From Pteria penguin (Eukaryota > Mollusca > Bivalvia > Pterioida > Pteriidae), in assembly GCA_035048485.1 (NCBI GenBank), contig CM068580.1:59632983-59696982 (forward strand): a stretch of DNA of 64,000 nt, given 5' to 3'. A program made the position numbers and the translations under genes. The notes under the pieces are model-generated. The model made no database searches. It was not told where the DNA came from and saw only the letters and a program-made list of their open reading frames with translations. Shown here piece by piece: positions 1 to 14,475 of this stretch (position 1 is its first letter; each line of letters begins with the position of its first letter).

Positions 1-743
1 TAAGAGTTTCTTTTGGGTCAAAAGGAAGGTCAAGGCTGCAAAACTTTGCAATGGTTGAAACGCTCTTACTAAGATGTAAGAGGTTGCAGGAATGAGTGAT
101 TTATGGCATTCAATAAGATGAACTCAATGCAAAATCAGGACATATAAAGTCACGTTCAAGGGAAGGTCAAGGAACATGCCCTGTTTAAATAACAACTTTC
201 ACAGACTTGAATAGATAGTTTTCACCATGTCTGAATTTATTGGAGTTGTCTCTGGTAGTCAGCCATATTTGGGGTCAAACAAGAGATTTTCATTCATAGC
301 ATTACAAAATTTAAGACCTTTGTTTGGGGACTGTTTTCATAATTTTTCACCAAAATTTACAGTTCGAAATAAGTTATATCTTAATATTTATTGGTATGTA
401 AGCAATTCATATTTTCAAAGATGATTTTAATAGAAATTCAGTCAGTAATTTTGTTAATTAAAGCACAATACTTCACACTTTGACCCACAAAATGGCTGAC
501 AACGGGACATAACTCCTGTGAATTTTCAAACATTGAAAACTATCTATTGGACAAATATGTCATGTTTAATAGACAAACTTCAGAGGGTTCCAAAAGATAA
601 AATCAACTCTTTATTCAAATAACATTTTCATCTGGACCTCATGTATATTATCTTAGATCCAAGATTAAGAATGAGGCAATCTCCCTTTTCCCCACCAGAT
701 ACACTGGGACCCTCTTATCATTTCATTGGAATAACAGACTTAC
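1..743. other. Intron of gene A
   Basis: No exon-like reading frame with cadherin motifs is visible on the minus strand here. The first 200 bases contain AAGGTCAAGG motifs, as in other dispersed repeats of this window. Otherwise I see nothing. Confidence 0.6.
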
Positions 744-822
744 AATGATGGTGACAATAATGGTAGTGTTAGTTCTCTGTGGAGGTGTATCAGCATCGGT
801 TGCCTGTACTACTAACGTAAAT
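744..822 (-). CDS. Gene A coding exon 18: EC6 last strand
   Basis: A 79-nt exon encoding FTLVVQATDADTPP through TTIIVTII, the typical end of an EC repeat just before a calcium linker. The donor is ATT|gtaagt. The linker exon is not visible in bases 1-743, so the gene continues outside the window. Confidence 0.9.
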
Positions 823-3800
823 CTGAAAAAGACATTTAAAACATGTTAGATTACATCTACAAGTGTTTGGTCCATGTATAATGACAACTTTAGAAATTTA
901 TAAGCCAGTCTGTTTGTATTATTACAACTTCAGAAATTCATAAGCCCGAGTGAGTGTGAATCAGCCTGTGACATGCTTAGTTGATTGGTCTATTGAGGTT
1001 TTACATCCCTTTTACTAATTTTATCATTCCCTCATGATTAGAGTGGCACTATCCTGGAAATCAAACAGTTTTACATGCATAACAAATCAGATTGTTAACA
1101 GCTACATAACATCTGCTTATCATTTTGCTCTTTAAAACTTTAAAGTCTCACAGAAAAGATTAAATGTCATTCATTTTCAGAAAAGGTAGTGGATTCAATT
1201 CATAAAAAATATAAACCATTCTTACATTCCGGATCTATTGGGTGTTTCTTCAAAGTTTAATCCACGGGCCATTGTAAGCTCTCCTGTGACTGGATTGAGT
1301 TGGAAGGCATTGTCTCCAGTGTTACCGCCGACAATCTGATAGTTGATGTTATTCAAAGACTCTTTGTCGGTAGCCTACAATCAAAAACATGTATATTTTT
1401 AAAGTATATATCAATATCTCAAAACACAATAGACAGATAGGAGAAATTAAACTTGTCACATATTACAGGGTTTTTTCTTTATTCTATCAATAAGGTAATC
1501 AGTTAATTTTACAGAAGTGTGTAACCACATGTGCAATAACCAACATTCCTTCCATTTTTTTAACTGCATGGCTTTAAACTCGTAAAAATCGTAGGTTAAT
1601 TGCACTTGGCGTGATTGATTATTGTTTTATGTCACTCCATGATTATTTTATGTAGATATGGTGATGTTATCTGCCTGATGCATTGCACAGAAATTTCTAC
1701 CTTTGCAATGGACCCACCAGAGGCAGTGAGGAATCTAGTACATGCCATGTCTACCATGATACGTGACCTCGGTTTTTACTGTCTCATCTGAGAGACAAAC
1801 ACTGGTGTGCCCACGATGGGAGTCGAACCCATGACATCTCAGTCATAAGCTAAGCACTCCATCCACTGGGCCACACCAGCTTGCAATGAGTGTGAAATAT
1901 GGTACAAGTCAGTTATTTCATACTGTCCTTGTAGTAGCTGTCTATCAATAGAGTAGGTGTGGTTTAATTCACATTGAAGCACTCCGCGTGTTTAAAACCA
2001 TGCCTACCACAGTTACCACTCAAACAGAATGAAATAGCCATTAAATTCACTACATCTGTAGAAAATAATTCTGTTTAAAATGAAAAAATTGAAAATAATA
2101 ATTCTACATTATGATGAGTATTCTAAATAAATATGTCAAACATGTTTGATGGACATTTATAAAATCTTATTTTTTAATTTATAGTCAACATTTTAAATAT
2201 GCCCTTACCTGGACCTGTATAGGGATAAGAAGAGTAGTCTCCCCTTCATTGACAGAAGTACGATAGCTTGCAGGATTAAACACTGGACCAAAATCATTGA
2301 AGTCCAATATATTGATAACCAATGGAATGGTAGATTCTCTCGGTGAACTTCCACCGTCTTTAGCGATGAATAAGAGGGAAAAGGTTGGAGTGTTCTCATA
2401 GTCAACTGTGTTACGTAAAGATATGTAGCCAGTCGCAGAATCAATATTAAAACTGAAAATATCAATAATGATAGGAATATCACTCTGCATCCTGTCAATT
2501 TCATTAATTTCAATATAATGTAAAACAGTCAATTATCTTTTTCTACACAGTTATACTGCTAAGGTGTTGGATACAGGAGTGTTCGGCTCCGTAATGCAAT
2601 CCATTTTTCATAGCGTGTATTTTTATCTTTTACTTCAAATAGAAGAATTTCTATCTTACATGATGATAGGAATCTTATGTTTAATAAACTGCTTTCTGAC
2701 AGAATATTTATTTAATATGTATATTTTGATCATGATGTGACAATACACTGATGCAAAATTGAGCGGCAAAATACCAAATGTGGGGGCACTTAATGAAAGA
2801 GAAGTTCAGTGAATTGTAAAATGGTCTTTTTGTTAAAATTAACAAATTTCGTGTGCAGACTTTATATTCATATCAGATTAGAAGTTAAGATCACAATGGC
2901 TTTCAATAATAATTATTAAATGTATCAAATTATTAACATATCTAACTAAATACATTTACATTGTAGAATGATCTATAGGTAGCACACAGTGATTTTGAAA
3001 AAACAATTAAATAAATTACTTTCAGAACTTTTTATAATTAGCAGCTAGACCTCATTGAAAAATTCTGTCTTACTTTTCTTTCCCAGTACCACCTAAGCTA
3101 TACGTCAACTGGCCATTTACACCACTGTCTCTATCAGTAGCCTATGAAAAAAATCAAATTATAACGTCATTAAGTCATAGAGAATTAAATTCAAAACAAC
3201 TACCTAATGATACCATACTAAGATTCAATGAAATGTCTGAGATGAATAATATGATGAATGGTTAGTTGTCAAGATTATCTGCTGCTTTCATTGACTGAAT
3301 GATTGATTGATTGACTGATTGATTGATTGTTCATCATTATTACTTTATATCACTGTACAATTATTTCACGCATGTGCTGATGGCATCTGCTTGATGCATT
3401 GCATGAAAATTTATACCTCTGCAACAGTCACATTCCCACCCCACAACAGTAGGACTCTAGTGGACAAGCACCTTAATGGCTGAGCTACTTTCACATTAAG
3501 TTTGTCCCATAAATAATATTAACATGATCTCTGTTTTGATCATGGTCAACTTCCCACCATGGAATCTTGCACCTACACAAAGGTTGCATCAGCTTAACTA
3601 CAAGTTAAACATGGGTGAGAATCCTTGTGACATGTAGTTAGGATCCTTGTGACATTCAGTTAGGATCCTTGGTGACATGCAGTTAGGATCCTTGTGACAT
3701 TCAGTTAGGATCCTTGTGACATACAGTTAGGATCCTCGTGACATACAGTTAACATGCCAAATCTATCCTTCGAACAGGCTCCAGTTTATGCCCCAGGTTA

Positions 3801-6800
3801 AACTCATCATTTATTCATCATTTCATCTTCATTACACATCAAGACTCAACAATGAGGATATGTTCAAACATTCAATTTACAACACTTTTAAAGTGTCACA
3901 AAATCCATATAAAAGTATATTTATCATATGTATTATCTAGAATTGTTAAGCTATTATATAATGTCACATTCTGTACTATTTATACATATACAGTCAAACC
4001 TGTTGTCGCGGCCTCTCGTTTTCAGCAGTCACTTCCTTCTAATGGCCAGTTTCAATTCCCCCCAACAACATTTGCTATATTAACCTACCTTGTTCAACAG
4101 CCACTTGTGTAACGCGGTCAGCGGCCACTAAAATTTTAAACAATCATCTTCTCCTACTGTTTTCAAGGGCCACTTTGTCAGTCACCTGAATCAATCAGGC
4201 TCGGTTATTTTGAATGCAAAGCTAATTTTATCAATCAGCTGTTTTTCACACCTTTGGTAATTAACTTGTACAGGTAGGTCTGTTGGATGGCAATATTTTT
4301 CCTTTAGGTAATTATGCAATTTAATCACAATACACGTACACATACGAATAAATTTGATAGGTGTTCACTGACTTCAATTGATTTTGTTTTGTCCATATTA
4401 AGGGGAAAATTTTAACGTTAACCGAAAAAATGAAAGTGATAGATATGGATAAGATAGGGTTAACATCTAGGAAAATTGCTGATGAGTTTAATGTTGGTCG
4501 AACGCAAATTCAGAATATTTTAAAACGGAAAGCTGTAAATCAGGAGGAATTTGATAATAATGTTAGAACAATGTTAATCCTGACACAAAAAGGAGGCAAC
4601 ACTTCACTGGAAATGAAGACGTTAAAGATCTGTGTTGGCAATGGTTTAAAGATGCTACATTGGGGAGGATTAATGTAACAGGACCCCTTCTTCAAGAAAA
4701 AGCTTTCAAATTTGCATCAGATTTGAAAAAGGATAACTTCAAATTGTATGTATGTGTATGTGTATATCCACATTGGTGATTCTAAATTTCCAAGTAACCT
4801 GTACTCAAAGGCCACCTGTCTTAAGCAGACACTTTTCACTTCTCCCCAAGGCGACCGCTGAACACAGGTTTGACTGTAATGGCAACTGATACTGAGTAGA
4901 CGTGCTGCTAAACTCTTGCTAAATGCATAGTTAGTTAACAATACCTAAGCTACCCCAACATTTTTCAATAATCAGGCAGAAAACAACACTAAATTTTGTT
5001 TTGGCCTTATCACTAATGTATCAACCATTTAATTCTTGACACTGGCATTAAGTTAAGAACTTACGGTAATGGTGATAATGCTAGTTCCAACAGGAGAATT
5101 TTCACTGATCGACGCTTTTTCAGACGCCGTGGAGAATGATGGAGCATTATCATTATTGTCCTCTAAGGTGATGGTTATAACAGTGGTGCTAGATCTCGTA
5201 GGATTTTGGGTGTCAGCTGCTCTCAACTGCAAAATATTATAATCTTTATAATAACAAAATACTTGCATATCAGAAAATTAAGAAAAAAACTTTACCTCTA
5301 TAAATTTGTTTATTATCAATATTGTGAAATTGTTGACCTTTATTAGGTCAATATGACAATTTATCTACCATGAAAGAGTAATGAAGAGAGTAGATAAATA
5401 GGAATGGAACATACACTAGAGAATCAATGACATATGTATAATAACATACTATTTTCCACTTTTATTGAGACAAATATGACATTTCACAGACCTGATTACT
5501 AGATATATTTCCTGGTCATAGCCACGGTACACATAGGTTAATAATATTTTATTGTTACAAATTTCAAGTTCTATTGTAAAATTTTAAGTTAGTCATTTAT
5601 TATTTGACATGAAATCATGTCATGTAATATTCTAACACTGACAAACACCAATGATGAAGTGACATAATAAAGTTGATATCTGTTTCATTAAACAGAAGCC
5701 TTTTGGTCCTTTTTCTCTATATGGAGGATTATTTATAAATTTTCATATGTTTGCTTGATCAGATGTCTTCTGTCTTTCACAGAATATTCATATTGTACAT
5801 CTCATACCTTAATATTTAAACTTCATTTATTCTACAACGATTAAGAAACAAGTTAACAACTTATATAAATCATCTCATACCTTAACCACTTGAGTTCTAA
5901 TAAGGGGATCCTCATAGTCCAGTCTGGCTGGTTGATTGACAATCATGGTCACTTGTGCCTGCTGTGTGGCGTTAGTAGGGGTAATACTGAATACACCAGG
6001 GTTCGGCTGCTCGATGATGGCAATCGAAAAATGAGCATTGCTAGGCTGTAAATGGTAAAATAAATAGAATGATACCACTGATGATATTTTCTTTTCAGGA
6101 GAACATACCAGTAAAGGAATAATTATAATTTAATTGCATATAAAAATAACAAAATCATGCTTATATTTTTATATTGTTGATTAATTTTTAAAACGAAGCA
6201 ATGTTCTACATATTTAGGGAAATATTCAGCATTTCGTTGAATTCAATGATGGTTTCTTTATAGAAAATTATTCTCCATTTGAATGGGATTGGTACATTTG
6301 GTAGATCTTCAAACTCACATCATCCGGATCTGTTACTCGGATGTTGAGACCTGGAACAGGAGAAGTTGATCCAGTGCTGCTGACAGAATCCATCTCCAAT
6401 ACAGAAACTGTATAAGACGACTGGTCAAACTTAGGAACATTGTCATCCTCGTCCATTATGTTGATGATGACCTGTGTTGTTACTTTTTGGTTTGTGAAGG
6501 TACCATTCTCAAGTTCTATTGCCTATGTAAGAAAAATGTTGGAGACTGCTTCACAGACTGAACCCTAACATATTCAGTGAAATGGTAATAACTATTAATA
6601 CGCAATCACTCCCAAAATTTCTTGTTAATTCTATACTTCATTGTATCCTCCTCTCCCTCCAAAAAAAACTCTAAACAATAATGAAATGGAAAAAATGGCA
6701 TCATATTAAATAAGCAAAAAATTGCCATAGTCAAAAAATCCCACAATTGGATTCAAATTTGGAACCAATAGACCTTTTCATATTGATCTTATATTTCATT

Positions 6801-9800
6801 CCTTGTTAGACATACAATTATTCGTCATAAAAATTTGTGTCATTTTACTCTGACATCACAATTCAGGCATTTACATCATAATGAAAATACCGGCAAAATG
6901 TAGCATGTCTGGTGTAAGGCCCCTTAAATCATGTCAAATTGGAAAAACATCTATTATTCATTAGGTATTTGATAAAGAAATCTATTCTATCACTTAGTGA
7001 TAATCTTGAAAAATTAATACCGTACCTCCGCAGTAAATTCATAACGAGATTGCTGAGTCTCACGATCCACTAATCCCTTAACAAAAATCGATGAACGATA
7101 TCTCAAATTACTACCAGGTTCCAAAGTAGCATTACCTATCCCGAACAAATTAGCAGGATCTGTTAAATACAAAAAGAGTACCAGTATGAATTATCAAATA
7201 TCTGTTCTCTCACAGAATTCTTCCATAGATCTATTTTCTAGGCAGGTAGAGGTGATCTAACTCACTACAAGGAAGGAATTAAGCATACCTATAAAACTAG
7301 TATCAGAATTTGAAATGAAAGATTTGGCTTATGGTGCTTGAAATTAGATGAGTGAAATTAAATGAAATTTAAGCTACATAGCTACATCAGTGTCGGTAAT
7401 TTATGTGGAAATGTTAACGGTGATAGGCTTCAAAATAGTTAAAGCACGATAAAATTAATTAAAGAAATATTTCAATATTATATTATTTTTTTCTTTTAGT
7501 GAATATCAATATATTAAACTTTTCTTTGTAAAAGTCTAAAGCAAACTATGTCTAAAATGTTATTTAAGCTAGTGTTGTTAGAATAATATATGTTCCTTGA
7601 TATATCATATTTTGTGTTAAATCTATCATACATCTTTCATATTGTATCTATTGTTCTGTTATATCCAGTTCTACATAATGTTATATTTATATTGTATTTA
7701 TCATAGTCATTAAAGACATCCCTCATGGGTTTTAAAGTCACTGGAATATATAACCATCAGTTTATCTCTAATCACAATCTGAACTATCGTTCTTGTAAAC
7801 GTCTTAAACACAGAGTAAAATTGTGTATTGAGTATTGAGTACTGGTTGATCAGAAATATTTCAATTATTTTTTATTTTTGAATTTTTTTCTTTCAGTCAA
7901 TGCAAATACTGTATTTTACAGTATTAAATTCTTTTAATAATTAGAGTGCTTAATTGACAATTTTCCATGATTTTCACCCTTAACATGTGTAATGCATATT
8001 CCTTTTATTCTGAAAAAATTTTGACAACAAATATCTATTATCTCATATAATATTGGACAATTCATGGTACTTTGTCCAGTGCATCAAGAGGGTCATGATG
8101 AATGCCCTTAATTTCTCTTAGAGTTAATGACTAGTTTATCTACTTCTATTATTTAAATGAATTCAACATCACAAATTATAGTTATAGACTATGTTCATAA
8201 ATGTACAAACTCACAACAAAATAAAGACATTGTTTACAACAAACATGATGTGGAGACAAACAACACGTGGTAAAAGTATGGTTAAACAAACGGTGTCAAA
8301 TTTGCCTAAACTAAAGTTTAAATCTAATGCAACAACATCAAGTGTACTTTGCAATCCCAAGTGTTTTGTGTAAAGAGACGTGTGTGAAAATGAAGTACCT
8401 AAATATTTTATTACCGATAAAGTGTTTGGATTTTCATGAGTACTTGTATAAATTCTCTGTTATATTCCTCTTTAATATTTTCAGATTTCATTTTTCCATA
8501 AAAATTTCCAGTAAATGAAATTACTTTTCCCCTGATACAAATACATTGTAATAACATCTTCTGGAAAAAAATTGAGAGTAAACCAGAACAGTCCTAAAAA
8601 GACAAATATCCTCCGCGGCAACAAAGTTGAAAGGGCCATGACTATGTAAGAATTTTAAGAATGTAATTATCTGGTTGTTGTCATCAGCAGCGACCATTTT
8701 ATATTTTACGAAATTAAAGAACACAATTTAAAACTCATTTGTAAGAATTTCTGATTTCTTTACACTTTGAGTTGACCTTGAAGATATGAACTTGGTTCAA
8801 CGTCATAACATGACCTTGGTTCAAGGTCATAACACAACCTTGGGTCAAGGGCAACAATTATGTGAACAGTCTAGGATGAGTTGCAATGACAAGATGTCAC
8901 AATATAATTTATAATTTTTTTTTAAGTTCAAAGAGCCATAACTCCTGCAAATATTTACACAGCAAAATTCTCTCCCTTCATGCACATCTTTATGTGCTAC
9001 TCTTCATTTCTGTCAGGTTTGGTGAAATTCCATTGTGTAGGAGGTGTAGGAGGAGTTGTGATGACAAACTATTGTCTACAGACAGACTGACAGATGGACA
9101 GATGGACATGGTGATTCCAGTAGAACCCACCCCCCACCCTCCCAACTTTGTTACAGGGGGTATAAAAACAGAATGCAATTTTCAAGGAAGAGATGAGTAG
9201 CCCACAAGGAAAGCGAAAATAGATATGTGACAGATAAGGAGACGAGTGGACGGAGAAAATGATAACAAAAATAAAGATTCTGAATTATGATTATTGTCGC
9301 AAGAAACACCAAATCTACCTTTTGGTGCTGATTGTAATGCTTTAATGATTGCATGGTCTTATGACAAATTACAACCAAGTAAAAACTAATCTAAAATATG
9401 CTTGTGGTTATAATAGGATAAACAGAAAGTAATTTATATTCTAGGCATATTTTTTTTAACTTAGGTGAGGTACATCATGCTGAAGTAGAGTATCAAGTCA
9501 ATCATGCAATTTGTCCAAGCATAGAATTATCGGCCAGTTCCTAATTCAAAAGTGTAGAAAGATTGACAGTGTTGTTAGAGATATAGAAAATATAATAAGT
9601 ATGCTCTAAATTTGAGAAAAAACTGACTATAAAGCATCATCAGATGTTCCTGACTATTGAAATATACATGTAGTTAAACATTTTTCTTGGTAATTTAATT
9701 TTAATTCAATAATTCATTGGTGACAATGTTTCAGGATTCAAATTTTCAAAACATACTCCTTTTCTTTAAAATTAATCCCCTTCTCATCATTAGGAAGATA

Positions 9801-12800
9801 TTTAATTTACAAAAATTTTGATTAAGATTGATAGCAAATTATAAAATTTAAACCCTATTTTTCCAAAAGTATATCGAAAAATACATCCCAACAATCAGGA
9901 AAACATTTCTCTTTTTTTTTGTCCTGGCTAAAAATAAAAAAAAAATGAAGAAAGTCTGTTAAAAGAAAATGACTAGGGTGTCATGTGACTTATTCAACCC
10001 TGAAACAACAAGAAAATTAATTTCTCTAGCTTCGTTGCCAGAAATATTCAATGCATGGAGCTCTTATAGCGCTCGAAATGACAAAATCATGCATCGTTAC
10101 ATGCAAAAAGTACACTTATCATACATGTACACTGAAGCTACTATAGAGTGTTACCTTGGCAACCAGACACACTTACCTCCTGTAGCTTTATATATGATCA
10201 ACAAAAAGATGTTAATTATAACAATTGCTCCATTTTAGTAAGATATTTTGGATTATTTGGCAGCATTATCATGATTATAATTGAACAATTAACATTCATA
10301 AATGATGAAATAGACATTCTTCTTGCTAATTCATAACACAGTAATCTTAATACTTTTGAAATTATGAAAGAAATGCATGAAACAGGATAGTCATAAATTC
10401 AGTTTAAGCTATGCTCTTTCCAATGTGTAGACTTCCTTGATAAAGTAAATGCAATGTCTTTTAATTCTTACACCTAAAGATTTATTCCAACATTATCAAT
10501 TTCTCAGCATTTATAGATAGATAAACTGGCATTTTATGTATCAAAAGAAATATTTCAACCGAGGAGTGAAGTGCTTGCATTTAAAAATAGACACAATGGT
10601 GTCTATACCCATGTCATGAATATCTGACCCATCATATGATGATGATAACACAGTGTTTGAACTGAATATCCAAAATAAGCTTTGAAATCTATGAATATGT
10701 CATCTACTCAAATATATAGACAATCTACATGATACATATAAATAAAAGTTTTACTAAAAAAATAAGTGTCTTAAATTCAATGAGGTTACATGAGAACAGA
10801 TAGAAATGAAATAAATCAATCAAAAGATTAAAAGAACTAAGTATACAAAGATATAAAAATAAAACAGAATAAAAGATAAACTAACTCTACTTAAATAAAG
10901 TAGATCTTCATATAGTTTCTACAGACGTTAAACGGTTCAAAACACAAAATATAATACTAATGATAATTAAAGGCATAAGAAAATGAGGATAAGAGATTAC
11001 AAATGAGCCCCACATAAAGCATTGTAAATGTAACAAATACTGCAGAATCCATCAACATTTAGTTCTTTAAGATATATTGCAGCAAATGATTATTTCCACT
11101 ACCCTTTCTCAAATACAAAATTTCTTTATTTGCACATTGATTTTTGTTTATACTTTAAAACCAAGCTGGCAAGCAGCAAGAGCTTAAGGGAAATTAATTA
11201 GACACATACCTAAACTGCGAATGAAAATCGGTCTTGGGCTACCTTCATCACCATCTTGAGCTGTCACCAATCCAAGTCTTGTTCCCTGCAAATATGTCCC
11301 TATTATAATTCATGAATTGTTTGTTTGTGTGTTTTTCTTGTTGTGTCATATCAACTTATTTCACTTAACAGTTGTGGCAGCTGCTAAGGTGCATGGCTTA
11401 ATCATTTTTCTATTTCTGACATCAGGGAGACAGATAGGGTTGGTTGGTTGATTGGTGTTTTTACATCACTTCCAACAATTTTTCACTTATACTGCGACAT
11501 GGGAGCAGGAAGTAACCAACCTCTTGAACATAGTGGTAAAATCAGAGAACTTAACCCAGATCGTCTGCCTTGCCAGCCAAACACTTACACAAAATGCTAA
11601 CCTGCCCCCATTAATAGATATAGATCAGGAGACAGATAAAGATAAATTACCTTAGATAATCAAAACCAACAGCCAGATTCATACTCTGATCATCAGATTT
11701 GAAATCCAGCATGAAATCACTGGACTAACCTATCATTGAAAAAGATAAGCACAAACATGGTCCTAGCCAAGCTGATTCAGAAGGTTAAGTTGTCAATTGT
11801 AAAACATTGGTATTCAACTTCTTTTTTTTTAACAAATATTGTAATCAGACCGTTTATCTAAAGTTCACTGTTTGCTGCTTTGTAAAATTTTCAAAAATGT
11901 TTTTGTTATATTAATATGTAGTTTGATACAGACTTTCTGTTAGGAACCCTGATTAAATGTTAGTGATCTTGAATCAAAGGTGTATAGCCTATCTTTGATA
12001 CAGGACAGACTATGGCTTTACATCCTGGTCAACCAATCAGGGATTCCAAGTACCTTAACAAAACATCATTTCTATTCTATATTTTAATTACCAGGCAAGG
12101 AATATGACAAACATTTTGGAAAAATAAAATAACTGCAAGTGGATTACTGGTATATGCTTAACACAAATATACAAGACATTTCATAGACATTGCCTTGAGT
12201 GCTTTTTAATATTGGCAACCCTGACTGACTCCTATAATTCACTTACCACAGCAGCATTCTTATACATGAAGAGCATGATAGGGGTACTGAGAAACTAAGC
12301 AACCCTGACTGACTCCTTTAATTCACTTACCACTGCAGCATTCTCATACATGAAAAGTGTGAGAGGGGTACTGAGAAACAAGACAACCCCGACTGACTCC
12401 TATAATTCACTTACCACAGCAGCATTCTCATACATGAACAGCGTGATAGGGGTACTGAGAAACTTTGGTGGTGTGTCCTGTTTGTCATCCACTTCAATAA
12501 GAATGTTAACAGAGGCGGTATTCTGAGTTCTGTTGCCTGAGAGCTTAGGATTATCCTAAAAACAAAAAAAAATGAAATATCAAATCTGTTTAGAGTTTGC
12601 TTGCAGGTTCAAACTACATTCAGGTCAGGAACTTTTGCCATTATTATGGTGACATAATCTATACATGTACATGGATTGATTTTGATATGTTGACAAGCAA
12701 TCATGTGTACATAGTTCAATCAATAAAATCATAAAAAGGATTTAAACCTGGGACTTTTTGGTCCAGAGCCTAACACCCTACTAACTGAGCTATGGCAGTT

Positions 12801-14406
12801 TTGACTAAAATTCACCAAGATTTTCACATACAAATCAACCTCTCCATTATGCTGAGATTAAATGTCCTAGAGGGTTGTGATTCATTGAAACTAAAGAATT
12901 TCATGAGGTCAGTACTTTCTATCACTAACATTCTGGCTGCGTTATTCCTTGAATCTTTTATAACATAGTAAGTATCGCAGCATACATCCATACTACAGCA
13001 TTTAGTTATCAATAAATCAAGGCAACTGCTTATAGCTAAACAAAGCTGTATTAATAATATACCGTGGCTAATAACTTCATGATGTATCCTTTCTTCACTT
13101 CAAAATCTAGATTTCGATTAAGGAAGACAGTTCCTGTATAGTGTCCTTGACCTCTCTGCTGTGTCCTCACACCAAATGCATTGCAGGCAGCAGCACCCTA
13201 TGGTTAAGAATGTCGAAAGGTTTATTATCAGAGTCTATGAAAGATAAAGAGCCTCCATAGCTATCAAATGATGAAAGCATTTTTATTATCAATGTAACTT
13301 AAAAAAACTTTAATAGGATCAACATGACCACTTGGGCATAATTGTGAGTGTCCATCAAAGTCTGTGTGAATGTGATGAAGAATTCAAGAACAGTTCTCAT
13401 TACAGGTCGAATTTAAAGCTCCACCATTCATGAAGTTATTCTATTGCATATAAAATGTAAACCACATGGTATTATGATGTGAAACTCTCATCAAAAACAA
13501 CCTAATTAAGAGATAATTCAGTTAATTGTCAAATAGTCAAATGGATGGATAAATAACTTGAGAAACTCAACTAATAAAGCTAAATTTCAATCATTTTAGC
13601 ATCATTAAACAAAGTATGAAATGCAAAAACATCAAAAACACCTTTTCATTATTTAAAAGCTAAGGAAGTTAATTGGGGCATCAGTTTACTAAACTAGAAA
13701 AAAGTGTTGAACAAATTTTAAACAAACTTGTAATATTATGACACTTGTGTTCAAGGAATATGATAACACGGTGCATTTCCACTTCATACCAATCAACTAA
13801 CTCTAAAAAACATTAAGTACAATACAAATTGTCCTTAAACACATTTTACATGCAAGCTGATAACGATATAGTGTAAACATAGAGAAATACTTGTTTACCT
13901 GCAACCATACATCTTAACTCTATGCATGTATTCTATGTGTATTCTAAAACTACAAATTCCAATGCATTTCTTATACTTAAGATATGTAACAAAGCCCAAT
14001 ATATCTAAAATATCTGACAGAGTAAAAAATGTCTAAAATATCTGTCCACATAACCCAATCCTTGACAATTTCCTTTAATTAATGAACATAAAATATACAT
14101 ATACATAAAACTTTGTGTAAACCAATAGTTGTGTTCTGTGCTCAATTCTGGAACCCGTGAATTCTGGGATTTGGTTTTGCATTGTGCATACTTACTTCCT
14201 GTCTGTTCACCTGATTACAGTCAATATGAATTATGAAATATGAATGTATGTAAATAAATGACTATTTAGATTTTTTTATGATAAGAATACAACATAAGTA
14301 TCATTTGTTCTCTTTTTTTAATTTTTTAAAGTTTCCACTGTTTTCCACATTAAATCCTATAAATAAAGTATTTCATATTTAGTTATTTTCATAACTAGAG
14401 TAGATG

Positions 14407-14475
<69 letters not shown>

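Noticed and set aside
2205..2513. 102-residue minus-strand frame overlapping gene A exon 16
   Set aside because: It is an out-of-frame shadow of the cadherin exon.
4430..4678. Host gene with helix-turn-helix
   Set aside because: It lies within TIRs of a pogo/Tigger element and is frameshifted, so it is a transposase relic.
3991..4876. Retroviral or other viral insertion
   Set aside because: There is no LTR, reverse transcriptase or capsid-like frame here or elsewhere in the window.
12221..12412. The two extra exon-end copies as true coding exons of gene A
   Set aside because: Each would add 40 nt between two phase-0 exons and break the frame, so the long frame excludes them.
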